From: JAVVEG01 sp041689205
Lineage (GTDB): Bacteria > Pseudomonadota > Gammaproteobacteria > Pseudomonadales > Pseudohongiellaceae
NCBI GenBank assembly: GCA_041689205.1
Contig: JBDNGQ010000065.1
Coordinates: forward strand, 1-45,898
Direction of reading: 5' to 3'
Length of the DNA stretch: 45,898 bases
The translations under genes and the position numbers were made by a program. This document shows, in pieces, positions 36,211 to 44,843 of this stretch (positions within the stretch are counted from its first letter, which is position 1; every line of letters starts with the position of its first letter). Under the pieces are notes generated by a model. That model was not told the DNA's origin, did not search any database, and saw only the letters and a program-made list of their open reading frames with translations.

Positions 36211-36525
36211 ATGCGTAAGATCAAGTGTAATGATGAAGTGATTGTTATCACCGGAAGAGACAAGGGTAAGCGCGGAACCGTTACTCGTCTGGTCGGTGAT
36301 ACCAAGGTGGTCGTGTCAGGAATAAACATTGTTAAGCGACATACGAAACCCAACCCTAATGCAAGTCAGGCTGGTGGAATCGTAGAGAAAGAAGCTGCAT
36401 TGGATATATCAAACGTTGCTATTTTTAATGCAGAATCTAAAAAAGCTGATCGAGTTGGCTTTAAGATTCTGGAAGATGGCAAAAAGAAGCGGGTTTTTAA
36501 ATCCACTAACCAAGAAATTGATTAA
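36211..36525 (+). CDS. rplX: 50S ribosomal protein L24
   Basis: L24 is an assembly initiator for the 50S. The protein has 104 residues, the same as E. coli. The ATG at 36211 is chosen because MRKIKCNDEVIVITGRDKGK is the conserved start; the longer frame from 36130 overlaps rplN. The KOW motif is KGKRGTVTRLVGDTKVVVSG. Confidence 0.97.
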   Translation: MRKIKCNDEVIVITGRDKGKRGTVTRLVGDTKVVVSGINIVKRHTKPNPNASQAGGIVEKEAALDISNVAIFNAESKKADRVGFKILEDGKKKRVFKSTNQEID

Positions 36526-36545
36526 CAGAAATTCAGGTTGCCAAA

Positions 36546-37112
36546 ATGGCTCAGTTGAAAGAATTCTACAAGAAAGAAGTAATACCGGCTCTGACTAAAC
36601 AGTTCGCGTACGATAACCCTATGCGTGTTCCAAAAGTCACCAAGGTCGTTTTGAATATGGGTGTTGGTGAAGCAGTTGGTGACAAGAAGTTGCTCGACAA
36701 CGCGGTTGCCGAACTTGCGCTGATCAGTGGTCAACGACCAGTGATTACCAAGGCGCGGAAATCAATCGCCGGATTCAAAATTCGTGCTGGCTGGCCAATT
36801 GGCTGCAAAGTTACTTTGCGCGGCGAGCGTATGTACGAATTTCTGGAACGGCTCGTTGGCATCGCTATTCCTCGTATACGCGACTTCCGTGGGCTTAGTC
36901 CTAAGGCATTCGATGGTCGCGGAAATTTTGCGATGGGCGTGACTGAGCAGTTTATATTCCCTGAGATCGAATACGACAAGGTTGATAAAATGCGTGGTCT
37001 TGATATCACTATTGCCACGACTGCACGCACAGATGAAGAAGCTCGTGCGCTGTTAAGTGCATTGCATTTCCCGTTTAAGGGTGCTGCAAAACCAGACGCT
37101 AAGGAGTCCTAA
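36546..37112 (+). CDS. rplE: 50S ribosomal protein L5
   Basis: L5 binds 5S rRNA and contacts P-site tRNA. The protein has 188 residues (E. coli 179); the extra residues are a short C-terminal tail (KGAAKPDAKES). VTKVVLNMGVGEA, GLSPKAFDGRGNFAMGV and FPEIEYDKVDKMRGLDI are conserved. rpsN begins one base after the stop. Confidence 0.97.
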   Translation: MAQLKEFYKKEVIPALTKQFAYDNPMRVPKVTKVVLNMGVGEAVGDKKLLDNAVAELALISGQRPVITKARKSIAGFKIRAGWPIGCKVTLRGERMYEFLERLVGIAIPRIRDFRGLSPKAFDGRGNFAMGVTEQFIFPEIEYDKVDKMRGLDITIATTARTDEEARALLSALHFPFKGAAKPDAKES

Positions 37113-37113
37113 A

Positions 37114-37419
37114 ATGGCTAAAACCTCGATGATTGCACGTGAGGAAAAGCGCACCCGCACGGTAGCAAAGTATGCCGTAAAGCGCGCTGCGTTGAAGGCA
37201 ATACTCAGCAGCACTACTGCCAGTGACGAAGAAAAATGGGAAGCGCAGATCAAGTTCCAGAAGTTGCCAAGAGATTCGAGCCCGGTGCGTCAAGTGAGAC
37301 GTTGCAGAATTACCGGACGACCACATGGCGTGTATCGAAAATTCGGAATGTGCCGACACAAGCTGCGTGAAGCCGCTATGCGCGGGGATGTTCCCGGATT
37401 GACTAAGGCAAGCTGGTAA
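37114..37419 (+). CDS. rpsN: 30S ribosomal protein S14, zinc-free form
   Basis: S14 assembles late into the 30S head. The protein has 101 residues, the long form without the CxxC zinc ribbon. The ATG at 37114 is chosen for its AAGGAG and conserved MAKTSMIAREEKR; the frame from 37057 overlaps rplE. CRITGRPHGVYRKFGMCRH is conserved near the C-terminus. Confidence 0.97.
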   Translation: MAKTSMIAREEKRTRTVAKYAVKRAALKAILSSTTASDEEKWEAQIKFQKLPRDSSPVRQVRRCRITGRPHGVYRKFGMCRHKLREAAMRGDVPGLTKASW

Positions 37420-37434
37420 GCTGGAGCAAATAAC

Positions 37435-37830
37435 ATGAGTATGTCAGACCCTATTGCAGATTTGTTAACGCGGATCAGAAATGCCCAGATGGCTAAGCTG
37501 CCAGTTGTTGCAGCGCCGTCATCTAAAATCAAACTGGCTATTTGTCGCGTGTTGCAGGATGAAGGTTACATCAGTTCATATTCAACTGAGGAGGAGGGCA
37601 GCAAAACTACTCTCACCATCGACCTTAAATATTACGAAGGTAAGCCGGTTGTAGAAGAGATCAAGCGTGCCAGCCGTCCAGGTCGACGTGTTTATAAAGG
37701 AACACAGGATCTGCCAATCAACCGTAAAGGTCTTGGCATCGTTATTGTTTCAACAAACAAAGGTCTGATGACTGACAAGCAGGCCCGTGCCGCCGGAATC
37801 GGCGGAGAAGTCCTGTGTACAGTATTCTGA
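37435..37830 (+). CDS. rpsH: 30S ribosomal protein S8
   Basis: S8 binds the central domain of 16S rRNA and in E. coli represses the spc operon. The protein has 131 residues (E. coli 130), starting MSMSDPIADLLTRIRNAQ, which supports the first of two close ATG codons. GLGIVIVSTNKGLMTDKQAR and GGEVLCTVF end it. Confidence 0.97.
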   Translation: MSMSDPIADLLTRIRNAQMAKLPVVAAPSSKIKLAICRVLQDEGYISSYSTEEEGSKTTLTIDLKYYEGKPVVEEIKRASRPGRRVYKGTQDLPINRKGLGIVIVSTNKGLMTDKQARAAGIGGEVLCTVF

Positions 37831-37865
37831 TACAAAAGTCGTAACCCAGAGTTGAGAGCAAGAAT

Positions 37866-38399
37866 ATGTCCAGAGTAGCAAGTAATCCGGTAGCCCTGCC
37901 CAAAGGGGTTGAGGCCACTATAACGGATAGTGAATTTTCCGTTAAAGGCGGTAAAGGCAATCTTAATCTGATGCTGCACAAATCAGTACAGATTAGTAGA
38001 GATGGCGATACATTGCGGGTTTCTGCCCGAGATGAATCCCGGCAGGCTGATGCGCTGGCTGGAACATTCCGGGCACTGATTAATAATATGGTGCGTGGAG
38101 TCAGTCAGGGCTTTCAAAAGAAATTGCTGCTACAGGGCGTAGGCTATCGGGCAAAAGTACAGGGAAGCGTGCTGAATATTACTGTCGGGTACTCTCATCC
38201 TATAGATTTTAATGTACCTGCCGGCGTCACTGCAGAGACACCTACACAGACAGAAATTATTTTGTCAGGTGCCGATAAACAACTGATAGGTGAAGTTGCA
38301 GCAAAGATACGGGAGTTTCGTCCGCCAGAGCCTTATAAAGGCAAAGGCATTCGATACGCTGATGAAAACGTGTATAGAAAAGAAGCTAAGAAGAAATAG
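37866..38399 (+). CDS. rplF: 50S ribosomal protein L6
   Basis: L6 lies near the sarcin-ricin loop and factor-binding site. The protein has 177 residues, the same as E. coli. It has two similar domains, with LLLQGVGYRAKVQGSVLNI at the start of the second and RPPEPYKGKGIRYADE near the C-terminus. Confidence 0.97.
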   Translation: MSRVASNPVALPKGVEATITDSEFSVKGGKGNLNLMLHKSVQISRDGDTLRVSARDESRQADALAGTFRALINNMVRGVSQGFQKKLLLQGVGYRAKVQGSVLNITVGYSHPIDFNVPAGVTAETPTQTEIILSGADKQLIGEVAAKIREFRPPEPYKGKGIRYADENVYRKEAKKK

Positions 38400-38410
38400 G
38401 GCTTGATACT

Positions 38411-38761
38411 ATGAATGTTAAGAAAGAAGCTCGACTGCGCCGTGCGAGAAGAACCAGGGCGAAGATTAGTGAACTGGGTGTGAATCGTCTGTGTGTATAC
38501 CGCACTCCGCGTCATATTTATGCTCAAGTAATTTCACCGGCAGGCAACGAAGTGCTCGCCAGTGCATCCACTTTAGATAAGAGTCTGAAAGGCTCTGCTA
38601 CCGGTAATATTACGGCGGCAACCACGATTGGCGCTCTTATTGCCGAGCGAGCGAAAGCCGCTGGGGTCAGTAAAGTAGCGTTTGACCGATCTGGTTATAA
38701 CTACCATGGCCGTGTAAAGGCTCTGGCTGATGCCGCACGTGAAGGCGGTCTGGAATTTTAA
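38411..38761 (+). CDS. rplR: 50S ribosomal protein L18
   Basis: L18 binds 5S rRNA with L5 and L25. The protein has 116 residues (E. coli 117). The basic N-terminus (RRARRTRAKI), YRTPRHIYAQVI and FDRSGYNYHGRVKALADAAR are conserved. Confidence 0.97.
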   Translation: MNVKKEARLRRARRTRAKISELGVNRLCVYRTPRHIYAQVISPAGNEVLASASTLDKSLKGSATGNITAATTIGALIAERAKAAGVSKVAFDRSGYNYHGRVKALADAAREGGLEF

Positions 38762-38773
38762 AGGTTTTTAGCG

Positions 38774-39283
38774 ATGGCGTTTAGAGAAGACTCAAAGAAA
38801 AACGAAGAAGGTTTACAGGAGAAGTTGATCCAGGTAAACCGCGTTGCCAAAGTGGTAAAGGGAGGGCGAATCTTCGCCTTTACAGCCTTGACTGCAGTTG
38901 GTGATGGTAATGGTCGAGTTGGTTTCGGTCGCGGTAAAGCCCGAGAAGTGCCGCTGGCTATCCAGAAAGCAATGGAAGCAGCACGACGCAACATGATCAG
39001 CGTTTCTCTTGATGGCAACACACTGGAATATCCGGTGCGCGCCCATCACGGCGCTTCGAAGATTTATATGCAGCCAGCATCTGAAGGTACTGGTATCATC
39101 GCGGGCGGCGCAATGCGTGCGGTTCTCGAACTTGCCGGTGTACAGAATGTACTGGCCAAGTGCTATGGATCAACAAATCCGGTGAACGTTGTAAACGCAA
39201 CATTCAAAGGCCTGAAGTACATGCGTTCAGCTGAGAGTATTGCAGCTAAGCGCGGAAAAACACTTGAAGAGATTGCAGGTTAG
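38774..39283 (+). CDS. rpsE: 30S ribosomal protein S5
   Basis: S5 affects decoding accuracy and forms part of the mRNA entry channel. The protein has 169 residues (E. coli 167). The spectinomycin loop region VNRVAKVVKGGRIFAFTALT is intact. GRGKAREVPLAIQKAMEAAR and the C-terminal domain are conserved. Confidence 0.97.
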   Translation: MAFREDSKKNEEGLQEKLIQVNRVAKVVKGGRIFAFTALTAVGDGNGRVGFGRGKAREVPLAIQKAMEAARRNMISVSLDGNTLEYPVRAHHGASKIYMQPASEGTGIIAGGAMRAVLELAGVQNVLAKCYGSTNPVNVVNATFKGLKYMRSAESIAAKRGKTLEEIAG

Positions 39284-39288
39284 CAGCT

Positions 39289-39495
39289 ATGGCCACAAAA
39301 AAGGCAAAACAGGCAAAACAGGTAAAAATTACCCTCGTACGCAGCCCAATCGGAAGAATTCCGAAACACAAACAGTGTCTTACTGGTCTGGGTTTACGTC
39401 GGATGCATCAAAGCGTTGAAGTGCTTGATTCCCCCGAAGTGCGTGGCATGATTAATAAAGTTCGCTATATGTTGACAGTAGAAGGCGAGGAATAA
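39289..39495 (+). CDS. rpmD: 50S ribosomal protein L30
   Basis: L30 is a small peripheral 50S protein. The protein has 68 residues, longer than E. coli (59) because of a Lys-rich N-terminal tail (ATKKAKQAKQ). The core is KITLVRSPIGRIPKHKQCL and GLGLRRMHQSVEV. It starts 5 nt after rpsE. Confidence 0.96.
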   Translation: MATKKAKQAKQVKITLVRSPIGRIPKHKQCLTGLGLRRMHQSVEVLDSPEVRGMINKVRYMLTVEGEE

Positions 39496-39498
39496 GAC

Positions 39499-39990
39499 AT
39501 GCATTTGAATACCTTAAGTCCTGCTCCCGGCAGCACTAAACCACGCCGTCGTGTTGGCCGTGGCATCGGCAGCGGTCTCGGCAAAACCTGTGGTACCGGA
39601 CACAAGGGACAGAAGTCTCGCAGTGGTGGCACCATTCGACCCGGATTCGAAGGCGGACAGATGCCCATACAGCGTCGTTTGCCAAAATTTGGATTTACCT
39701 CACGTATCGGTCGTCTGACAGCTGAAGTACGCACCAGCGAGTTACTGTCTCTGAATGTAGACGTGATTGATATTATCGCGCTGCGTAACGCAAACCTGAT
39801 CACTAAAGGTATTACTCGTGTGAAAGTAATGCTCTCAGGTGATGTGACCAAAGCAGTAACAGTTGACGGATTGAGAGTGACCAAAGGTGCTCGCGCGGCG
39901 ATTGAATCTGCTGGCGGCAAGGTTATCGATCTGGTGATTCCTGCCTATGCCGGCAAGAAAAAAACCAAAAAAGTACGCACTGAAGGCTGA
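39499..39990 (+). CDS. rplO: 50S ribosomal protein L15
   Basis: L15 is a late assembly protein with a long basic N-terminal arm. The protein has 163 residues against 144 in E. coli; the surplus is a C-terminal extension ending YAGKKKTKKVRTEG. The arm has RRVGRGIGSGLGKTCGTGHK and PGFEGGQMPIQRRLPK. secY follows 10 nt later. Confidence 0.97.
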   Translation: MHLNTLSPAPGSTKPRRRVGRGIGSGLGKTCGTGHKGQKSRSGGTIRPGFEGGQMPIQRRLPKFGFTSRIGRLTAEVRTSELLSLNVDVIDIIALRNANLITKGITRVKVMLSGDVTKAVTVDGLRVTKGARAAIESAGGKVIDLVIPAYAGKKKTKKVRTEG

Positions 39991-40000
39991 TTAAAAAGTA

Positions 40001-41326
40001 ATGGCAAAACGACCTGATAGTACTCCGGAAGGAATAGGCGCTGGTTTAGGCGAGTTGAAATCTCGTTTGTTATTCCTGTTGTTCGCCATATTCGTCTACC
40101 GTGTAGGAACCCATATACCAGTTCCTGGCATTGACCCTAACCAGCTGGCCAATCTGTTTGGTCAGAATGAAGGGACATTCCTCGGTCTGTTCAATATGTT
40201 CTCCGGCGGCGCTCTTGAGCGTATGAGTATTGTGGCGCTGGGCATTATGCCTTATATCTCTGCGTCCATTATCATGCAGTTGTTGACCGCAGTTAGTCCA
40301 CATCTGGAACAATTGAAAAAGGAAGGTGAGTCCGGTCGCCGCAAGATTACCCAGTATACGCGTTACGGTGCGCTAGCACTGGCGACGGTTCAAGGCACAG
40401 GCATGGCAGTAGGCCTGCTGGCGCCAATGGCCTACAACCCGGGGCTTGCATTTACATTGACTGCGATAATTTCGCTGGTAACAGGGGCCATGTTCCTGAT
40501 GTGGCTGGGCGAGCAAATTACCGAGCGTGGCGTTGGTAACGGAATTTCAATGCTGATTTTTGCCGGTATCGTGGCGGGATTACCTGGTGCAATTGGCAAC
40601 TCGCTGACCCAGGCATACGAAGGTCAGATAAGTGGTTTGCTGCTGTTCGTCGTCGTGTTGCTGGCAATTGCTGTTATTGCAGCTATCGTATTTATTGAAA
40701 GAGGCCAGCGCAGAATCACTGTGAATTACGCGAAACGGCAACAGGGCAATAAGCTCTATGCCGCTCAATCGAGTCATCTGCCGTTGAAAGTGAATATGGC
40801 TGGCGTTATACCTGCGATTTTCGCTAGCAGTATCTTGCTGTTTCCAGCCTCGCTGGGACAGTGGTTCGGCCAGTCAGAGGGTGCTGAGTGGTTACAGGAT
40901 CTGGCCTTGATGATCGGGCCAGGACAGCCGCTCTACATAATAATATTTAGCGCAATGATTATATTCTTCTGCTTCTTCTACACGGCATTGGTGTTTAACC
41001 CCCGTGACGTTGCAGACAACCTGAAAAGATCGGGTGCGTTTATTCCTGGAATTCGTCCGGGTGAGCAGACTGCAAAATACATTGATTCGGTGTTGACTCG
41101 TTTGACCATGTTCGGTGCTATCTACATCACGATCGTGTGTCTGCTACCAAATTTCGTCCAGATGCTGGCCAATGTGCCATTTAATCTGGGTGGTACCGCA
41201 CTCTTGATCGTAGTTGTTGTGAGTATGGATTTTATGTCGCAAGTGCAGTCACATCTGATGTCTCACCAGTACGAGTCGCTGATGAAGAAGTCAAATTTAA
41301 GCAGTTTTGGTCGTGGCGGTCTGTAA
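40001..41326 (+). CDS. secY: Preprotein translocase subunit SecY
   Basis: SecY is the central channel of the Sec translocon in the inner membrane. The protein has 441 residues (E. coli 443) with ten membrane helices. The plug and helix 2 region (FNMFSGGALERMSIVALGIM), GNGISMLIFAGI and cytosolic loops RRITVNYAKRQQG and FNPRDVADNLKRSGAFIPGI are conserved. secE is far upstream at 13987. Confidence 0.98.
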   Translation: MAKRPDSTPEGIGAGLGELKSRLLFLLFAIFVYRVGTHIPVPGIDPNQLANLFGQNEGTFLGLFNMFSGGALERMSIVALGIMPYISASIIMQLLTAVSPHLEQLKKEGESGRRKITQYTRYGALALATVQGTGMAVGLLAPMAYNPGLAFTLTAIISLVTGAMFLMWLGEQITERGVGNGISMLIFAGIVAGLPGAIGNSLTQAYEGQISGLLLFVVVLLAIAVIAAIVFIERGQRRITVNYAKRQQGNKLYAAQSSHLPLKVNMAGVIPAIFASSILLFPASLGQWFGQSEGAEWLQDLALMIGPGQPLYIIIFSAMIIFFCFFYTALVFNPRDVADNLKRSGAFIPGIRPGEQTAKYIDSVLTRLTMFGAIYITIVCLLPNFVQMLANVPFNLGGTALLIVVVVSMDFMSQVQSHLMSHQYESLMKKSNLSSFGRGGL

Positions 41327-41408
41327 GCATCGACTGTTGGTTCCCGGTTGTATGCCGGCTCGGATTTAGATGGTGCAGCACTGGCCAGTAGAACATTGGA
41401 GAATTGAA

Positions 41409-41525
41409 GTGAAAGTTAGAACATCTGTAAAGAAAATTTGCCGCAAATGCAAAGTAATCAAACGAAATCGCGTGGTCCGTGTTATTTGCGAGGCGGAACC
41501 GCGACATAAACAGCGCCAGGGTTGA
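41409..41525 (+). CDS. rpmJ: 50S ribosomal protein L36, zinc-binding form
   Basis: L36 is the smallest 50S protein. The product has 38 residues from GTG 41409, with GGAG about 9 nt upstream. It reads MKVRTSVKKICRKCKVIKRN, then a short C-terminal half ending EAEPRHKQRQG. The zinc ligands C11, C14, C27 and H33 are all present, so this is the C+ form that would be replaced under zinc shortage. It lies between secY and rpsM, its normal place. Confidence 0.95.
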   Translation: MKVRTSVKKICRKCKVIKRNRVVRVICEAEPRHKQRQG

Positions 41526-41572
41526 TTTTAACTCGTTCAGGGTTTATCCTTTGCGCCCCTTAATTTTAGCTC

Positions 41573-41589
41573 GCTGAGCAATACTCAGC
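41573..41589 (+). promoter_or_regulatory. Hairpin in the alpha-operon leader
   Basis: GCTGAG (41573-41578) pairs with CTCAGC (41584-41589) around CAATA in the 105-nt gap before rpsM. In E. coli this leader folds into a pseudoknot bound by S4. The full pseudoknot could not be confirmed by eye. Confidence 0.4.
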
Positions 41590-41630
41590 ACCTTGGGCTG
41601 GTAAGAATTTTATAAGAGTGGAGTAACTAT

Positions 41631-41987
41631 ATGGCACGTATTGCCGGTGTCAACATACCAGATAATAAACATCTTGTTATTTCTCTGGGCTACATCTTCG
41701 GTGTTGGTGCGACGAGAGCCAAGGCTATCTGTGAGAAGTCTGGAATTGCGCCAAGTACCAAAACCAGCACGCTGAACCCCGAGCAACTGGATATTATCCG
41801 TGCTGAGGTTGGTAAGTTCATCGTAGAAGGTGACCTGCGTCGTGAGTTGTCCATGAGCATTAAACGACTGATGGATCTGGGATGTTTCCGTGGCATACGT
41901 CATCGTCGCTCATTGCCGGTTCGTGGTCAGCGAACCAAGACCAATGCCCGGACTCGTAAGGGCCCACGTAAGCCAATACGTAAATAA
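41631..41987 (+). CDS. rpsM: 30S ribosomal protein S13
   Basis: S13 forms bridges to the 50S and contacts P-site tRNA. The protein has 118 residues, the same as E. coli. ARIAGVNIPDNKHLVISLGY, RGIRHRRSLPVRGQRTKTNA and the basic tail are conserved. It is first in the alpha operon. Confidence 0.97.
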   Translation: MARIAGVNIPDNKHLVISLGYIFGVGATRAKAICEKSGIAPSTKTSTLNPEQLDIIRAEVGKFIVEGDLRRELSMSIKRLMDLGCFRGIRHRRSLPVRGQRTKTNARTRKGPRKPIRK

Positions 41988-42031
41988 TACTCAAGGTTAG
42001 AACAGCAGCTTTAATTTTTCAGGAATAAGAT

Positions 42032-42427
42032 ATGGCAAAGCCAGCAGCTAAGACAACGAAGAAAAAAGCCCGCAAGGCCGTAATGGATGGAATAGCTTTT
42101 ATCCATGCTTCGTTCAATAACACGATTGTTACTATTACTGACCGTCAAGGTAATGCACTTAGCTGGGCAACCTCGGGTGGATCAGGATTCCGCGGATCGC
42201 GTAAAAGTACGCCATTTGCGGCCCAGGTAGCAGCAGAGCGTGCAGGTAAAGCCGCTATAGAATTGTACGGACTGAAAAACCTTGACGTGAAGGTCAATGG
42301 ACCAGGACCAGGACGTGAGTCGGCAGTACGGGCTCTAAATGGTTGCGGACTTAAGGTCAGCAATATTACCGACGTAACGCCAATGCCACACAACGGTTGC
42401 CGCCCTCCCAAGAAGCGTCGTGTTTGA
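42032..42427 (+). CDS. rpsK: 30S ribosomal protein S11
   Basis: S11 lines the platform and the mRNA exit. The protein has 131 residues (E. coli 129). It has a basic N-terminus, HASFNNTIVTITDRQGNALS, and the C-terminal TPMPHNGCRPPKKRRV. It is followed by 129 nt containing two hairpins before rpsD. Confidence 0.97.
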   Translation: MAKPAAKTTKKKARKAVMDGIAFIHASFNNTIVTITDRQGNALSWATSGGSGFRGSRKSTPFAAQVAAERAGKAAIELYGLKNLDVKVNGPGPGRESAVRALNGCGLKVSNITDVTPMPHNGCRPPKKRRV

Positions 42428-42431
42428 TCCG

Positions 42432-42456
42432 ATGCGAGCTGTTCTGCAGTTCGCAT
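42432..42456 (+). other. Hairpin after rpsK
   Basis: ATGCGAGCTG (42432-42441) pairs with CAGTTCGCAT (42447-42456) through 10 bp with one G-U, loop TTCTG, 4 nt after the rpsK stop. No T tract follows, so it may protect the upstream mRNA or mark a processing site. Confidence 0.6.
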
Positions 42457-42521
42457 GCAGGGCCAGACAGAAAATGTTTCAGCAGGGTTGCAAGATCAAG
42501 GTTTGAATAAGTAATTAAGCG

Positions 42522-42539
42522 CTTATCTCCACAGATAAG
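42522..42539 (+). promoter_or_regulatory. Hairpin just before the rpsD ribosome binding site
   Basis: CTTATCT (42522-42528) and AGATAAG (42533-42539) form a perfect 7-bp stem with the tetraloop CCAC. It ends a few bases before the AGGAG of rpsD and could affect access to that site. A role in S4 feedback is possible but not shown. Confidence 0.5.
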
Positions 42540-42556
42540 AACACAGGAGACAACAT

Positions 42557-43177
42557 ATGGCCCGTTATTTAGGCCCGAAATGCAAGCTCGCACGACGTGA
42601 AGGAACGGACTTGTTCCTGAAAAGCGGCGTACGTTCTTTGGAGAGTAAGTGTAAGGTAGAAACCAGCCCAGGACAGCATGGTCTGCGTCGAGGACGACTT
42701 TCTGACTATGGCGTGCAGCTGCGTGAAAAGCAAAAAGTTCGCCGCATGTATGGCATTCTTGAACGTCAGTTCAGTGGCTACTACAAAGAAGCCGCCCGCC
42801 AGAAGGGTGCGACAGGTGAGAACCTGCTGCAATTGCTGGAGTCTCGTTTGGATAACGTTGTCTATCGTATGGGATTCGGATCGACCAGATCGGAATCGCG
42901 TCAATTAGTGGTTCACAAGTCTGTTGTGGTCAACGGTGATGTTGTGAATGTCCCTTCATACCAGGTTTCACCCGGCGACGTAGTCGCAATTCGTTCAAAA
43001 GCCAAAGAGCAGTTGCGCATTAAAGCGGCTCTGGACCTGGCCTCACAACGCACTCCGGTTGAATGGATTCAGGTAAATACTGAAAAGATGGAAGGACTAT
43101 TCAACCGCAAGCCTGATCGTGGTGATTTATCGCCTGATATAAACGAAAACTTGATTGTTGAGCTTTACTCCAAGTAG
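42557..43177 (+). CDS. rpsD: 30S ribosomal protein S4
   Basis: S4 is a primary 16S rRNA binder and in E. coli represses the alpha operon. The protein has 206 residues, the same as E. coli, without a zinc site. MARYLGPKCKLARREGTDLF, SPGQHG and the S4 RNA-binding domain (LDNVVYRMGFGSTRSESRQL, VVNGDVVNVPSYQV) are conserved. Confidence 0.98.
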   Translation: MARYLGPKCKLARREGTDLFLKSGVRSLESKCKVETSPGQHGLRRGRLSDYGVQLREKQKVRRMYGILERQFSGYYKEAARQKGATGENLLQLLESRLDNVVYRMGFGSTRSESRQLVVHKSVVVNGDVVNVPSYQVSPGDVVAIRSKAKEQLRIKAALDLASQRTPVEWIQVNTEKMEGLFNRKPDRGDLSPDINENLIVELYSK

Positions 43178-43210
43178 TAAAAACAGGCTAAAAGTGTGAA
43201 GGGTGATTCC

Positions 43211-44206
43211 ATGCAGATTTCATTGTCGGATTTTTTAACGCCACAATTGATAAAGGTTGAAGAGTATGACAAATACCACTCAAAGGTGGTATTGGAGCCT
43301 CTTGAGCGAGGCTTTGGTCATACTCTGGGAAATGCATTAAGACGTATTCTGCTGTCTTCTATGCCAGGTTGTGCAATTGAAGAAGTAGAGATTGATGGCG
43401 TTGTTCATGAGTACAGCGCCATTGAAGGCGTACAGGAAGACGTTATCGAAATATTGCTGAACCTGAAGGGGGTGGCGGTAACATTGAATGGTCAGGATCA
43501 GGCGGTTATTTCATTGAGCGCTAAAGGCGCCGGTGTTGTTACAGCTGGTGATATTATTACTGACCACAATGTTGAAATTGTTAACCCTGACCATGTAATT
43601 GCAAACCTTAATAGTTCAGGTGCATTGAATATGCGCATGACAGTTCGTAAAGGGCGCGGTTATTCTCCTGCCGACACACGCGTGAGCAGCGATGACGAAA
43701 CCCGAGCAGTTGGCAAACTGTTTTTGGATGCGTCGTACAGTCCTGTGGTTATGGTCGCTTACTCTGTGGAAAGTACGCGCGTTGAACAGCGTACTGACTT
43801 GGACAAGCTGATTATTGATCTGCGTACTAATGGCACTATGGATCCTGAAGAGGCGATACGTCGTGCGGCGACGATTCTGCAACATCAGCTGGCCGTTTTC
43901 GTAGACCTTCAAAGTCAGGTAACTGCGATTCCTGACGAGCCAGAAGATGAAATTGATCCAATCCTGCTGCGTCCGGTGGATGATCTGGAACTCACAGTAC
44001 GATCAGCAAATTGTTTAAAGGCAGAAGACATATATTATATTGGCGATCTTATTCAACGCACTGAAGTTGAGTTGCTGAAGACGCCAAATCTGGGCAAAAA
44101 ATCGCTAACGGAAATCAAAGATGTACTGGCAACCAGGGGACTATCTCTGGGCTTAAGGCTGGAAAACTGGCCACCAGCCAGCTTGCGTTCAGACGACCGG
44201 AACTGA
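43211..44206 (+). CDS. rpoA: RNA polymerase subunit alpha
   Basis: Alpha starts polymerase assembly and contacts UP elements and activators. The protein has 331 residues (E. coli 329). The ATG at 43211 gives MQISLSDFLTP, the family start; a GTG at 43196 is in frame but less likely. The N-domain has RGFGHTLGNALRRILLSSMPG. The C-domain has DDLELTVRSANCLKAE and NLGKKSLTEI, keeping the DNA-contact residues. Confidence 0.98.
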   Translation: MQISLSDFLTPQLIKVEEYDKYHSKVVLEPLERGFGHTLGNALRRILLSSMPGCAIEEVEIDGVVHEYSAIEGVQEDVIEILLNLKGVAVTLNGQDQAVISLSAKGAGVVTAGDIITDHNVEIVNPDHVIANLNSSGALNMRMTVRKGRGYSPADTRVSSDDETRAVGKLFLDASYSPVVMVAYSVESTRVEQRTDLDKLIIDLRTNGTMDPEEAIRRAATILQHQLAVFVDLQSQVTAIPDEPEDEIDPILLRPVDDLELTVRSANCLKAEDIYYIGDLIQRTEVELLKTPNLGKKSLTEIKDVLATRGLSLGLRLENWPPASLRSDDRN

Positions 44207-44328
44207 AACAAAGCCGGCGGACTCCGGTGTCTGTCGGCAATGAGTCAATAAGCGAATTTTGAAGGTTTAAATGTAGATTTACCAAGCGCTGATACTAAAA
44301 GCAGTGCTCTGAACAGGAATTAGAAGAT

Positions 44329-44724
44329 ATGCGTCATCGTCTGAGTGGGCGTCAACTTAATCGCAACAGTGCTCATCGTAAAGCAATGTTTCGCAATATG
44401 ACTGTGTCTCTGGTTGAGCACGAGATTATCAAAACTACGGTCGCCAAAGCTAAAGAGCTGCGCACAGTTGCCGAGCCTTTGATCACTCTTGCAAAGCAGG
44501 ACAGCGTTGCTAATCGACGCCTTGCATTTAACCGTCTGCGTGATAAAGCCACAGTGGGCAAGCTGTTCACTGATCTAGGCCCGCGCTACGAAAGCCGTCC
44601 CGGTGGTTATATCCGTATACTGAAGTGTGGATTGCGCAGTGGTGATAAAGCACCTATGGCTTATGTTGAACTGGTAGATCGTCCAGCAGGAGTCGCTGAC
44701 GAGAGCGAAAACAACGCAGACTGA
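44329..44724 (+). CDS. rplQ: 50S ribosomal protein L17
   Basis: L17 lies beside the tunnel exit. The protein has 131 residues (E. coli 127). MRHRLSGRQLNRNSAHRKAM and GGYIRILKCGLRSGDKAPMA are conserved. It is the last gene of the alpha operon, with a strong terminator 43 nt later. Confidence 0.98.
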   Translation: MRHRLSGRQLNRNSAHRKAMFRNMTVSLVEHEIIKTTVAKAKELRTVAEPLITLAKQDSVANRRLAFNRLRDKATVGKLFTDLGPRYESRPGGYIRILKCGLRSGDKAPMAYVELVDRPAGVADESENNAD

Positions 44725-44766
44725 TTAGTTCAGCGTTTCAAAATTTTCATCATTGATGAAATTCTT

Positions 44767-44802
44767 CGAGAAAGCCGGGTCTGACTCGGCTTTCTCGTTT
44801 TT
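44767..44802 (+). terminator. Terminator of the alpha operon
   Basis: CGAGAAAGCCG (44767-44777) and CGGCTTTCTCG (44787-44797) form a perfect 11-bp stem with a 9-nt loop followed by TTTTT. It ends the ribosomal supercluster after rplQ. Confidence 0.93.
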
Positions 44803-44843
44803 GATTTTCGCAGTTTTTTCAGGTTGTCTATGAGGAAACGTTC

